Positions 34,133 to 44,242 of a DNA stretch of 64,000 bases are shown one piece after another. The number at the start of each line of letters is the position of its first letter. The stretch's first letter is position 1. The notes below the pieces were generated by a model. That model saw only the letters and a program-made list of their open reading frames with translations, was not told the origin of the DNA and made no database searches. The translations under genes and the position numbers were made by a program. The DNA comes from DATBLE01 sp963837265 (GTDB lineage: Bacteria; Actinomycetota; Thermoleophilia; Gaiellales; Gaiellaceae): assembly GCA_963837265.1 (NCBI GenBank), contig CAWIMQ010000001.1:124001-188000 (forward strand), read 5' to 3'.

Positions 34133-35030
34133 CCCTGCGCAGCAGCCCGGCCACTCCGGAGGGGAGCAGGATCATCACCCCGATCAGGACGGCACCGAAG
34201 ATCACGTCCGGCGCGGTTCTCGACACGTCCTGGGCGTGCACCGGCAGGAACTCGATCAGCGCCGCTCCGAAGGCGAGGCCCCACAGCGAGCCGAGCCCGG
34301 CGGCGACCGCGCCGACGACGAGGAAGATCGAGAGCCGGACCGGGTACGTGTCCGGGCTGACGAAGGCGACGGTGATCGCGAGCAGCGAGCCGGCGACCCC
34401 GGCGTAGAAGGCCGAGATCCCGAAGGCGAGCGACTTGGCCAGCACCGGGTTGATCCCGGACGAAGCGGCGGCCACCTCGGAGTCGCGCACCGCCCGGAAC
34501 GCCCGGCCGAGCCGGCCGCGCAGCAAGAGCCAGGCGGCCGCGAGCAGGACGAGCGCCACCGTCCAGTCCGTGTAGTAGAGGCGGTCGTTGCCGTGCAGCG
34601 GCAGCGTCTTACCGGCGACGCCGCCGGTGAAGCCGGAGTACCTCGTCAACACGGCCGGCATCGCGACCGCGACGCCGAAGGTCGCGAGCGCGAGGTAGAG
34701 GCCGGAGAGGCGGGTCGCCGGCAGTCCGAAGGCGAGGCCGGCCATCCCCGCCACGACGCCGGCGAGCGGCACCGTCCAGAGCTCGCCGACGCCGTGATCG
34801 GCGGTCAGGATCGCGGTCGTGTAGCCGCCGATCGCCATGAAGGCCCCGTGGCCGAGGGAGATCTGCCCCGTGTAGCCGGTGAGCACGTTCAGGCCGGCGA
34901 TGGCGACGAAGTAGATCGCGACGTAGGCGAACTGGAACGCCTGGAAGGAGTCGAGGGCGAGCGGGACGAGGCCGACGGCGGCGACGAAGACGGCGACCGC
35001 GCCGAGCTCGAGCGGACGGCCGCGGCTCAT
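34113..35030 (-). CDS. livM: Branched-chain-type ABC permease LivM
   Basis: A 305-residue inner-membrane permease of a HAAT-family (branched-chain amino acid or amide) importer. It shows IAGLNVLTGYTGQISLGHGA, the LivM signature, then GLYLALATFGVAVAMPAV and the ATPase-contact loop AFRAVRDSEVAAASSGINP. ATG at 35030 overlaps the livH stop (ATGA). Gene order livH-livM on the minus strand, downstream of livG-livF, supports one import operon. Confidence 0.92.
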   Translation of the reverse strand: MSRGRPLELGAVAVFVAAVGLVPLALDSFQAFQFAYVAIYFVAIAGLNVLTGYTGQISLGHGAFMAIGGYTTAILTADHGVGELWTVPLAGVVAGMAGLAFGLPATRLSGLYLALATFGVAVAMPAVLTRYSGFTGGVAGKTLPLHGNDRLYYTDWTVALVLLAAAWLLLRGRLGRAFRAVRDSEVAAASSGINPVLAKSLAFGISAFYAGVAGSLLAITVAFVSPDTYPVRLSIFLVVGAVAAGLGSLWGLAFGAALIEFLPVHAQDVSRTAPDVIFGAVLIGVMILLPSGVAGLLRRVSRARP

Positions 35031-35923
35031 ACGCGCCTCGCCGCAGGGCGGCCGAACAGGCCCTGCGGCCGGACGAGCAGGACGACGAGGATGATCGCCA
35101 GCCCGGCGACGAGGCGCATCTGGCCGCCGAGGTCGACGTGGATCCACCGGTCGGAGTACGTGCCGATCACGTTCAGGGCGACGCCGAGGCCGAGCCCGCC
35201 CACGACCGCCCCGAAGGGGCTCTCCAGCCCGCCGAGCACCGCCGCCGCGAGCGCGTACAGGAGGATCCCCTGCATCATGTTCGGATCCAGGAACGCGGTG
35301 GGCGCGGTCATCATCCCGGAGAGCGCCCCGAGCATCGCCGCGAGCCCCCAGCCGAGCGCCAGCATCCAGCCCACCCGCACGCCGAGCAGGCGGCTCGCCT
35401 CCGGGGCGAACGCCGCCGAGCGAAGCCCGAGGCCGACCTTCGTGAACCGGAACAGCAGGCCGAGCAACGCGACCGCGACGAGGGTGACGCCGACGAAGCC
35501 GAAGTCCTGGATCGAGAAGGCGACGCCGCCGATCGAGATCGGCCGGGTCGAGAACGCGCTCGGGAACGTCCGCGTCTCGCTCCCCCAGATCCAGCCGGTC
35601 GCCCCGTTCAGGAGGATCAGGCCGCCGAGCGTGACCAGCACGATCGTCAGCACCGGCGCCCGCTCGACCGGGCGGATGAGCGTCCGCTCGACGAGCACAC
35701 CGCCCGCGAACGAGAGCGCGAGCGTCAGGAAGAACGCGCCCCAGAACGGCACCCCCCACTCGATCAGCTGCCAGGCGACGAAGGTGGAGAAGGTCGCCAT
35801 CTCCCCCTGCGCGAAGTTGACGACCCGGGTGGAGCGGTAGATCAGGACGATCGCGAGCGCCAGGCTCGCGTAGATGCCGCCGGTCGCAAGGCCGCTCACG
35901 ACCTGCTGCCAGAACTCAGCCAT
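35027..35923 (-). CDS. livH: Branched-chain-type ABC permease LivH
   Basis: A 298-residue permease paired with LivM. It has the typical start GLATGGIYASLALAIVLIYR, VVNFAQGEMATFSTFVAW, the ATPase-contact loop GLGLRSAAFAPEASRLLGVR, and AVLGGLESPFGAVVGGLGLG near the end. ATG at 35923. An 80-base gap with a strong hairpin separates it from livF, so livHM may be transcribed separately from, or at a different level to, livGF. Confidence 0.92.
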   Translation of the reverse strand: MAEFWQQVVSGLATGGIYASLALAIVLIYRSTRVVNFAQGEMATFSTFVAWQLIEWGVPFWGAFFLTLALSFAGGVLVERTLIRPVERAPVLTIVLVTLGGLILLNGATGWIWGSETRTFPSAFSTRPISIGGVAFSIQDFGFVGVTLVAVALLGLLFRFTKVGLGLRSAAFAPEASRLLGVRVGWMLALGWGLAAMLGALSGMMTAPTAFLDPNMMQGILLYALAAAVLGGLESPFGAVVGGLGLGVALNVIGTYSDRWIHVDLGGQMRLVAGLAIILVVLLVRPQGLFGRPAARRV

Positions 35924-35976
35924 GGGGTTGCCTCAAGCTACGTCGCCGCGCCCGACATGTCCGCGCGCGGCACCCT

Positions 35977-36003
35977 CGTGGGGAAACCATGGGCTTCCCC
36001 ACG
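35977..36003 (-). terminator. Hairpin between livF and livH
   Basis: 9-bp perfect stem CGTGGGGAA/TTCCCCACG with a 9-base loop, starting one base after the livF stop. It is probably a terminator or mRNA-processing site that tunes livGF against livHM; no U-tract follows. Confidence 0.55.
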
Positions 36004-36711
36004 TCAATAGCCGAGGTAGCTGCGCCGGATCGACTCGTGCGCGCGCAGGGCCTCGCTCTCGCCGGAGACGACGACGCGGCCGACCTCGAGCACGCACGCG
36101 CGCCCGCAGGTGCCGAGCGCGAGCGCGGCATTCTGCTCGACGACGAGCACCGTCAGGCCCTCGAGCTCGTTGAGGCGGGCGAGGATCTCGAAGATCTCCC
36201 GCACGAGGGTCGGCGCGAGCCCGAGCGAGGGCTCGTCGAGCATCAGCAGCCGCGGCCTGGAGACGAGCGCCCGCGCGAGCGCGAGCATCTGCTGCTCGCC
36301 GCCCGAGAGCGTCCCGGCGGTCTGGCGCCCGCGCTCGGCGAGACGCGGGAAGTGCTCGAGCACGCGACCCCGGTCGGCCTCGATCCCGCGGTCGCGGCGC
36401 ACGTACGCCCCGAGCCGCAGGTTGTCGCGCACGCTGAGCTCGCCGACGATCCCGCGGCCCTCCGGGACGTGGGCGATCCCGAGCCGCGCGATCGCCTCCG
36501 GGGCGCGCCGGCCGATCCGGCGCCCGTCGAAGACGATCTCGCCCGTCTTGTGGACGGTGTTCGAGACCGCCCGCAGCGTCGTCGTCTTGCCGGCGCCGTT
36601 CGCCCCGAGCACGGCGACCATCTCCCCTTCCGGGACCTCGAGGGAGACGCCGTGCAGCGCGCGAACCTGGCCGTAGCGGGCCTCGACGTTCTCGAGCTGG
36701 AGCAGCGTCAA
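36004..36711 (-). CDS. livF: Branched-chain-type ABC ATPase LivF
   Basis: A 235-residue ATPase with Walker A GANGAGKTTT, signature LSGGEQQML, Walker B LLMLDEPSLGLAP and H-loop VVEQNAALAL. The short length and SLGLAP are typical of LivF. TTG at 36711 is chosen because it overlaps the livG TGA (TTGA) and places the start at LLQLENVEARYG. With LivG it forms the heterodimeric motor of the importer. Confidence 0.92.
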   Translation of the reverse strand: MTLLQLENVEARYGQVRALHGVSLEVPEGEMVAVLGANGAGKTTTLRAVSNTVHKTGEIVFDGRRIGRRAPEAIARLGIAHVPEGRGIVGELSVRDNLRLGAYVRRDRGIEADRGRVLEHFPRLAERGRQTAGTLSGGEQQMLALARALVSRPRLLMLDEPSLGLAPTLVREIFEILARLNELEGLTVLVVEQNAALALGTCGRACVLEVGRVVVSGESEALRAHESIRRSYLGY

Positions 36712-37424
36712 GGCTCGTCCGGCTCGTCCGTGCCGAGGTAGGCCTCGATCACCGCCGGATCCTGCTGCACCTCCCGCGGCGTGCCGGCCGCGATCTTCCG
36801 GCCGAAGTCGAGCACGTGGACGCGGTCGGAGACGCCCATGACGAGATTCATGTGGTGCTCGACGAGCAGGACGGTGAGGTCGAAGTCGGCCCGCATCTGC
36901 CTGACGAAGACCCCGAGCTCGACCACCTCCTCGTGCGAGAGCCCGCCGGCCGGCTCGTCGAGGAGCAGCAGCTTCGGCGACGACGCGAGCGCCCGGGCGG
37001 TCTCGACCCGCTTCAGCGTCCCGTACGGGAGCGAGCCTGCGACCCGATCGGCGACGTCGCCGATCCCGACGTACTCGATCACCTCGTCCACGCTGCGCCG
37101 GCCGGCGCGGGCGTGCGCCCCGACCAGGACGTTCTCGCGCACGGTCATCGTCCTGAAGAGCTCGAGGTTCTGGAACGTGCGCGCGATCCCCCGCCGGATC
37201 ACGCCGTGGGGCGGCGTCGAGAGCAGCGTCTCGCCCTCGAAGTCCAGCTCGCCCGAGTCCGGCCGGTAGAGCCGGGTGATCACGTTGAACGCGGTCGTCT
37301 TGCCGGCGCCGTTCGGCCCGATCAGCCCGACGATCTCGCCCTCGCCGACGTCGAAGGAGACGTCGTCGAGCGCGACGATGCCGCCGAAGCGGCGCGTGAC
37401 GTTCCTCACCTCGAGCAGAGGCAC
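36708..37424 (-). CDS. livG: Branched-chain-type ABC ATPase LivG
   Basis: A 238-residue ATPase: Walker A GPNGAGKTTAFNVI, the LivG-typical GIARTFQNLELFRTMTVREN, a degenerate signature SLPYGTLKRVETARAL, Walker B LLLLDEPAGGLSHEE and H-loop LVEHHMNLVMG. GTG at 37424 opens the operon. It is divergent from the FAD oxidoreductase gene, with a 29-base gap, so any shared promoter region must overlap the coding starts. Confidence 0.92.
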   Translation of the reverse strand: MPLLEVRNVTRRFGGIVALDDVSFDVGEGEIVGLIGPNGAGKTTAFNVITRLYRPDSGELDFEGETLLSTPPHGVIRRGIARTFQNLELFRTMTVRENVLVGAHARAGRRSVDEVIEYVGIGDVADRVAGSLPYGTLKRVETARALASSPKLLLLDEPAGGLSHEEVVELGVFVRQMRADFDLTVLLVEHHMNLVMGVSDRVHVLDFGRKIAAGTPREVQQDPAVIEAYLGTDEPDEP

Positions 37425-37453
37425 CGGAGTACCTTAAGCTCGGCCGGGAGAGG

Positions 37454-38527
37454 ATGGAAACGCATGAGGTCGTGGTCGTCGGCGGCGGCGCGATGGGCGC
37501 GAGCGTCGCGTGGCATCTGCGCGAGCTCGGCGTGGCCGACGTCGTCCTGCTCGAGCGGGACTCGCTCGCCGCCGGGTCGACCGGCCGGTCGGCAGGCGGG
37601 ATCCGGACGCAGTTCTCGGACGAGCTCAACGTGCGGATCGCCCTGCGCTCGCTCGACGAGCTCGGCCGGATGGACGGCATCGACTTCCGCCGGCACGGCT
37701 ACCTCTTCCTGCTCGACCGCGAGGAGGACGCTGCGTCGTTCCGCGAGGCGCTCGCCCTGCAGCACCGTCTCGGAGTGCCGTCTTCCGAGCTGACGGTCGG
37801 AGAGGCGCTCGCGATCGTCCCGCAGCTGTCGGCGGACGGGCTGGTCGCCGCGACCTTCTGCGAGCTCGACGGCTATGCCTCGCCGGAGTCGGTCGTCCAG
37901 TGGTATGCACGCGGCCTCGACGTCCGCCAGGGCTGCGAAGTGACGGCGATCCGGTCGGAGGGCGGGCGCGTGCAGGGCGTCGGGACCACGAGCGGGCCGA
38001 TCGCGTGCGACGCTGTCGTCTGCTGCGCGGGCGCCTGGTCGCGCGAGGTCGCGGCGCTGGCGGGAGTCGAGCTAGCGGTGGAGGGCGAGAGGCGGTGGAT
38101 CTGGTTCTCGCCCGAGGACGGCGGCCTTCCCGAGCGGCTGCCGTTGACGATCGACTTCTCGAGCTCCTTCTACTTCCACAGGGAGGGGCCGGGGATCGTC
38201 TTCGGGGGCAGGGAGCAGACGCTCGAGGAGGTGGCCGGCCACGGCGTGCGGCGGCTGCCCCTGCTGGCGGACCTGCCCGTGCAAGCCTCGTGGTGGGGCT
38301 ACTACGAGGTCAGCCCGGACTGGAACGCGCTCGTCGGCGAGGCGCCGGAGCCGCGCGGGCTCTTCTACGCGACCGGCTTCTCGGGGCACGGATTCCAGCA
38401 GGCGCCGGCGGTCGGCGAGCATGTCGCCGAGCTCGTCGCCGGCCGCGAGCCGACACTCGACCTCGCCGCGTTCGACGCCGGGCGCTTCGCCCGGGGCCTG
38501 GCCAGGCCGGAGGCCTTCGTCATCTGA
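37454..38527 (+). CDS. FAD-dependent amine/amino-acid oxidoreductase (DAO family)
   Basis: A 357-residue flavoprotein with an N-terminal dinucleotide-binding site VVVGGGAMGASVAWHL (about residues 7-22), ERDSLAAGSTGRSAGGIRTQ, and a C-terminal FAD motif FYATGFSGHGFQQAPAVGEH. It resembles sarcosine oxidase beta or glycine oxidase enzymes that oxidise secondary amines or N-methyl amino acids. It sits beside the liv operon, so the transporter may supply its substrate. ATG at 37454 follows GGGAGAGG. Confidence 0.87.
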   Translation: METHEVVVVGGGAMGASVAWHLRELGVADVVLLERDSLAAGSTGRSAGGIRTQFSDELNVRIALRSLDELGRMDGIDFRRHGYLFLLDREEDAASFREALALQHRLGVPSSELTVGEALAIVPQLSADGLVAATFCELDGYASPESVVQWYARGLDVRQGCEVTAIRSEGGRVQGVGTTSGPIACDAVVCCAGAWSREVAALAGVELAVEGERRWIWFSPEDGGLPERLPLTIDFSSSFYFHREGPGIVFGGREQTLEEVAGHGVRRLPLLADLPVQASWWGYYEVSPDWNALVGEAPEPRGLFYATGFSGHGFQQAPAVGEHVAELVAGREPTLDLAAFDAGRFARGLARPEAFVI

Positions 38528-40417
<1,890 letters not shown>

Positions 40418-40439
40418 CCCGCCACGATAATCACCGGGG

Positions 40440-40628
40440 GTGCCGCCGCCGATCTTCCGCTGCACGGACGTCGAGGGATCGACGGGGGTGCTCGGGGAGC
40501 CCGGAGACGGCTTCGCCGGCGCGGGCAGCCCTCCGGGCCCGACCGCGGTCGGGGGCAGGGCGCCCCGACACGCGCTCGTCGCCTTCGTCGCCGGCATCGT
40601 CTTCCTCGTGCAGCCGGCGTTCTTCTGA
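40440..40628 (+). pseudogene. Possible remnant of a class III adenylate cyclase gene
   Basis: The 62-codon frame from GTG 40440 has strongly GC-biased third positions and reads IFRCTDVEGSTGVLG followed at once by EPGDGFAGAGS. In class III cyclases TFLFTDVEGSTRLL (metal-binding Asp) and GDGFxxxF are about 35-45 residues apart. This looks like a collapsed copy with an internal deletion and a new hydrophobic tail. It may also be chance or a small membrane peptide. Confidence 0.35.
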
Positions 40629-40640
40629 AGGCTCGTCCCG

Positions 40641-41828
40641 ATGAGCACACCCGTGCCCTTCGCGCCTCTCGGCGGCGTGCGAGTCGTGGACGTGACGACC
40701 TCGCTGGCCGGCCCCTACTGCACCGAGCTCCTGGGCGCGCTCGGCGCAGAGGTGATCAAGGTCGAGCCCCCGGCAGGCGACGAGTCGCGCACCTGGGGCC
40801 CTCCCTTCTGGCAGGGGCAGTCGCCGATGTTCATGGCCATGAACGCGGGCAAGCGCTCGCTCGCGCTCGACCTGAGGCGCGGCGTGGACGTGCTTGCCCG
40901 GCTCGCCGAGGGCGCCGACGTCTTCGTCCAGAGCCTCAGGCCGGGCCTGGCGGAGGAGCGCGGAATCGGGCCGGACGAGCTCCGCCCGCGCAATCCGCGG
41001 CTCGTCTACTGCTCGATCTGGGCGTTCGGCCCCGCGGGCCCGTGGCGCTCGTACCCGGGCTACGACCCCCTTGCCCAGGCGGCGAGCGGGATCCTGAGCG
41101 TGACGGGCGAGCCGGACCGGCCCGCGGTTCGGGTGGGCGTGTCGCTCGTCGACCAGGGCACCGGCCTGTGGGCGGCGTTCGCCGTCCTGGGCGCGCTGCA
41201 CGAGCGCGCGCGAACCGGCGCAGGCCGCACGATCGACGTCTCGCTGTACGAGACCGCGCTCGGCCTGGTCTCCTACCAGATCGGCGGCTACCTGGCGACC
41301 GGAGACGTACCGGGCCGGCACGGCTCGTCGTTCGCTTCGATCGCTCCCTACCGCGTGTACCAGACGCGCGACGGCGAGCTGATGATCGCGGCCGGAAACG
41401 ACCGGCTCTTCGCCGCGCTGGTGACGGAGCTCGGGCTGCCCGAGCTCGCGCTCGACCCGAGGTACGCGACCAACCCGGAGCGCGTCTCGCGGCGGGAGGA
41501 GCTGGACGAGCTCCTCGCCGTCCGCCTCCGCGGCGAGGACACCGCCACCTGGCTCGAGCGGCTCCGGCGGGCCGGCGTGCCCCACGCTCCCGTCCACTCG
41601 GTCGGCGAGGCGGCCGACCACGAGCAGACGCTCGCGCTCGGGATCCTCCAGCCGCTCGACGGCTACACCGCCGTCGGCCCGTCCTTCAGCGCGGACGGCG
41701 AGCGGCCGCGCTTCGGCTCGCCGCCGCCGGCCCTCGGAGCGCACACGGCGGAGATCCTGGCCGAGGCCGGCTACTCGGCGGACGAGATCGCCGCCCTCGC
41801 GGCCGACGGCATCGTCCGCCTCGGCTAG
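40641..41828 (+). CDS. CaiB/BaiF family III CoA-transferase
   Basis: A 395-residue enzyme that moves CoA between acyl groups through aspartyl-CoA thioester chemistry. It begins with PLGGVRVVDVTTSLAGPYCT and has ALGAEVIKVEPPAGDESRTW. The catalytic Asp lies in GYDPLAQAASGILSVTG and the CoA contacts in SLYETALGLVSYQIGG. The domain pattern and length are typical. No partner gene is adjacent, so the acid is unknown. ATG at 40641. Confidence 0.92.
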   Translation: MSTPVPFAPLGGVRVVDVTTSLAGPYCTELLGALGAEVIKVEPPAGDESRTWGPPFWQGQSPMFMAMNAGKRSLALDLRRGVDVLARLAEGADVFVQSLRPGLAEERGIGPDELRPRNPRLVYCSIWAFGPAGPWRSYPGYDPLAQAASGILSVTGEPDRPAVRVGVSLVDQGTGLWAAFAVLGALHERARTGAGRTIDVSLYETALGLVSYQIGGYLATGDVPGRHGSSFASIAPYRVYQTRDGELMIAAGNDRLFAALVTELGLPELALDPRYATNPERVSRREELDELLAVRLRGEDTATWLERLRRAGVPHAPVHSVGEAADHEQTLALGILQPLDGYTAVGPSFSADGERPRFGSPPPALGAHTAEILAEAGYSADEIAALAADGIVRLG

Positions 41829-41835
41829 CGCTCGG

Positions 41836-41972
41836 TTCTCCACAGCCGGTGCCTGGCACTCGATGTGTGCTGGTTCCGAACCACTTCGTCCACCGCCAGT
41901 GCCTGGCACCAGGGTGTGAAGACTCGGGAACGAGTCTTCCACAGGCGGTGCCTGGCACTCGAGGTGTGACGA
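41836..41972 (+). repeat. Array A: three ~50-bp palindromic repeat units with hairpin linkers
   Basis: The constant core GTGCCTGGCAC occurs at 41849, 41899 and 41948, each inside a longer conserved context (TCCAC-n-GTGCCTGGCAC-n-GGTGTG). The linkers differ in sequence but each is a hairpin: TGGTT-CCG-AACCA between units 1 and 2, and GAAGACTCG-GGAA-CGAGTCTTC (41918-41939) between units 2 and 3. The array follows the CoA-transferase stop and precedes the BNR remnant. The same unit recurs at 56263-56399. Confidence 0.8.
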
Positions 41973-42001
41973 TTGCGGAACAAGTAGGGGTGGCACGAAG
42001 C

Positions 42002-42480
42002 GTGAGCGTCCTCGTCCTGGTCGGCACCCGCAAGGGCTCTTCTTCCTCCGGAACGACGACCGGCGCCGCGACTGGACGCTGGGAGGGCCGGTGTCACCGG
42101 GTGGGAGGTGATGCACGCGACCCTCGCGCCGGGCAGCGGGACGATGTACGCGGCGACGAACACCTTCGTGTACGGCGCGACCGTGCACCGCTCCGGCGAC
42201 GGCGGCACCACCTGGGAGCGAGCCGAGGAGAGGAGATCGGCCTCCCGGAGGACTCGGGGCTCGAGCTCGCCCGCTCCTGGCACGTCGAGCCGGGGCACGA
42301 CGAAGGAACGCCCTGGCTCGCCGGCGACCCGGGGCGCTTCTGCGCTCGACCGACGGCGGCCGCTCGTTCACGATGGCCGGGGGCCTGACCCTCCACCCAC
42401 GCGCGACCGGTGGAACCCGGGCGCCGGCGGCCTCTGCTGCCGCTCGATCTCGCTCGACCGCCGGAGCCCGATCGGATCTA
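42002..42480 (+). pseudogene. BNR/sialidase-like repeat protein remnant, several frameshifts
   Basis: Successive frames spell the start of a BNR-repeat (exo-alpha-sialidase or photosystem-assembly-like) protein: VSVLVLVGTRKG, then LFFLRNDDRRRDWTLGGPV, MHATLAPGSGTMYAATNTFV, YGATVHRSGDGGTTWERAEE, EIGLPEDSGLELARSWHVEP, LLRSTDGGRSFTMAGG and TRDRWNPGAGGLCCRS. Frame changes fall near 42037, 42097, 42228, 42340 and 42402. The protein also stops at less than half the usual length, at the BMP gene. This is a genuine decayed gene. Confidence 0.75.
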
Positions 42481-43521
42481 GCCGGGGACCACGCGCGGCG
42501 GGACGATCGTGCCCGCGACGATCTGCGCCCTGATCCGGTCGACCGCCGCCGCCTCCCGGTGCGGAATCTTCGGGCTGATCTTGCCGAGGCCGACGCCGCC
42601 CTGGTCCAGGCCGTAGACCGCGTCGCCGCCGTGGAACGTGCCCCGCGCGACCGATTGGATCGCGAGGAACACGGCGCGGTCGACGCGCTTCGTGGCGCTG
42701 GTCAGCACGTACGGCCCGAGAAACGACTGGTCCGCGTCGACGCCGATCCCCCACACCCCCTGTTCCTTCGCGGCGTCGAGCGCGCCGAGGCCGCACCCGC
42801 CCGCGACCTGGAAGACGGCGACGGATCCCGCCGCGATCTGGTTCAGCGCGATCGCCTTGCACTTGGCCTGGTCCGAGAAGTCCTGCGAGTACGAGTTCAG
42901 CACCTTGATCCCAGGATCGGCCTTCTTCGCGCCGGCCCGGTAGCCGGCGATGAACCGGTCGACCGGCGGCTGCTTCTCGCCCCCGACCGAGCTGACCACG
43001 TCGGTGCCGGGGAGCCGCTTGGCCTCGAGGGCGGCGAGGTAGCCGGCCAGGTACCCGACCTGCTCCTCGCGGAAGAGGAGGCCGAGGACGTTCGGCGGCG
43101 CTCCCGCGAGATCCTGGTCGGAGACGTCCACGATCGCGAAGTGGGTCTGCGGGAAGCGCTTTGCGGCTGCGCCCATCGCCGCGATCTCCGTGTACCCCAC
43201 GCCGACGACGAGGTCGTACCCCTGGCGGGCGAAGGAGGCGAGGTTCGGGATGTAGTCTGCGGACGACTTGGACTCGGCGACCTGGATCTGGGCGCCGAGC
43301 TTGCGCTTTGCCTCCTGGAGGCCGAGATACGCGAGATGGTTGAAGCCGCGGTCGTTGAGGCCGCCGACGTCGGTGACCATGCCGATCCGGAGCGGGCCCG
43401 CACCGGTCGTGGTGGCGGCGGTGCTCGCCTGCCCGCCGCTCTTGCCGCCTCCGCCGCAGCCGGCCGCAGCGACCGCGGCTGCCGCCACGAGCATCGTTGC
43501 CGTTGTCCGCCTCAGCCTCAT
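42478..43521 (-). CDS. BMP-family ABC transporter substrate-binding lipoprotein
   Basis: A 347-residue lipoprotein with signal and lipobox (VAAAGC), a Gly/Ser/Thr-rich tether, then IGMVTDVGGLNDRGFNHLAY, the Bmp/PnrA/Med signature, ESKSSADYIPNLASFARQGY and GVGYTEIAAMG. BMP proteins bind nucleosides or related small ligands for import or sensing. No permease or ATPase is adjacent. ATG at 43521 is divergent from an NrtR-like gene, with only 26 bases between the starts. Confidence 0.9.
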   Translation of the reverse strand: MRLRRTTATMLVAAAAVAAAGCGGGGKSGGQASTAATTTGAGPLRIGMVTDVGGLNDRGFNHLAYLGLQEAKRKLGAQIQVAESKSSADYIPNLASFARQGYDLVVGVGYTEIAAMGAAAKRFPQTHFAIVDVSDQDLAGAPPNVLGLLFREEQVGYLAGYLAALEAKRLPGTDVVSSVGGEKQPPVDRFIAGYRAGAKKADPGIKVLNSYSQDFSDQAKCKAIALNQIAAGSVAVFQVAGGCGLGALDAAKEQGVWGIGVDADQSFLGPYVLTSATKRVDRAVFLAIQSVARGTFHGGDAVYGLDQGGVGLGKISPKIPHREAAAVDRIRAQIVAGTIVPPRVVPG

Positions 43522-43547
43522 CGCCGACCTTTCGCTAGTTTACGACT

Positions 43548-44231
43548 GTGGAGCGAAAACCTGGCCGGAACCTTACCACTCATGCCCACGAGACGGTCGC
43601 GGTAGTCCTCCAGGTGCGCGACGACCGCCTCCAGGTGCTGCTCTGGCGGAGGGCGCTGGCTCCCTTCTCGGGGCGCTGGGCGCTCCCGGGGGGACGGCTC
43701 GAGGAGGAGACGCTCGAGGGCTCGATCCGGCGGCACCTGGCCGCGAAGGTCGACGTCCGCGAGCTCTCCCACCTCGAGCAGCTCGAGACGCGGGCCGATC
43801 GGAGGACGGGGCGGGTGACGACCGCCTACCTGGGACTGGTCAGGAGCGGCCTCGACCCGGCCGTCCCCGACGACACGGGCTGGCATCCGGTCGACCGGCT
43901 CCCCTCGACCGCTTTCGACCACGGATCGTTCTCGCTCGCCGGCCGTGAGCGGCTGCGGGCGAAGCTGTCGTACACGAATGTCGCCTTCGCGCTCGCCCCG
44001 GAGACGTTCACGATCTCGGAGCTTCGGAACCTCTACGCGGCCGCGCTCGGCTACGAGGTCTCGGCGACGAACCTGCAGCGCGTGCTCCTGCGCCGCGGCG
44101 TGCTCGCCGCGACCGAGGAGCGCCGCGCCCCGGGCAGCGCCGGCGGCCGCCCCGCCGCCGTCTACCGGTTCCGCTCGGAGCGCCTCGAGGTCACCGATCC
44201 TTTCGCGGTGCTCAGGCCTCCGCCGCGGTAG
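43548..44231 (+). CDS. NrtR-like Nudix-domain transcriptional regulator
   Basis: The 227 residues have an N-terminal Nudix fold (about 15-150) and a C-terminal winged helix with the NrtR pattern NLYAAALGYEVSATNLQRVL and GRPAAVYRFR. The Nudix box reads GGRLEEETLEGSIRRHLAAK: the REUxEE catalytic glutamates are replaced, so the domain should bind rather than hydrolyse its ligand. NrtR proteins repress NAD-metabolism genes and respond to ADP-ribose. Here the divergent neighbour is a BMP lipoprotein, a candidate target. The start is GTG at 43548. Confidence 0.8.
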   Translation: MERKPGRNLTTHAHETVAVVLQVRDDRLQVLLWRRALAPFSGRWALPGGRLEEETLEGSIRRHLAAKVDVRELSHLEQLETRADRRTGRVTTAYLGLVRSGLDPAVPDDTGWHPVDRLPSTAFDHGSFSLAGRERLRAKLSYTNVAFALAPETFTISELRNLYAAALGYEVSATNLQRVLLRRGVLAATEERRAPGSAGGRPAAVYRFRSERLEVTDPFAVLRPPPR

Positions 44232-44242
44232 GATCGGCCCCG

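Noticed and set aside
41836..41972. Possible CRISPR array (and likewise 56263-56399)
   Set aside because: Only three units each, the constant part is long and imperfect, and the variable parts are short self-complementary hairpins rather than unrelated spacers. No cas gene is present.
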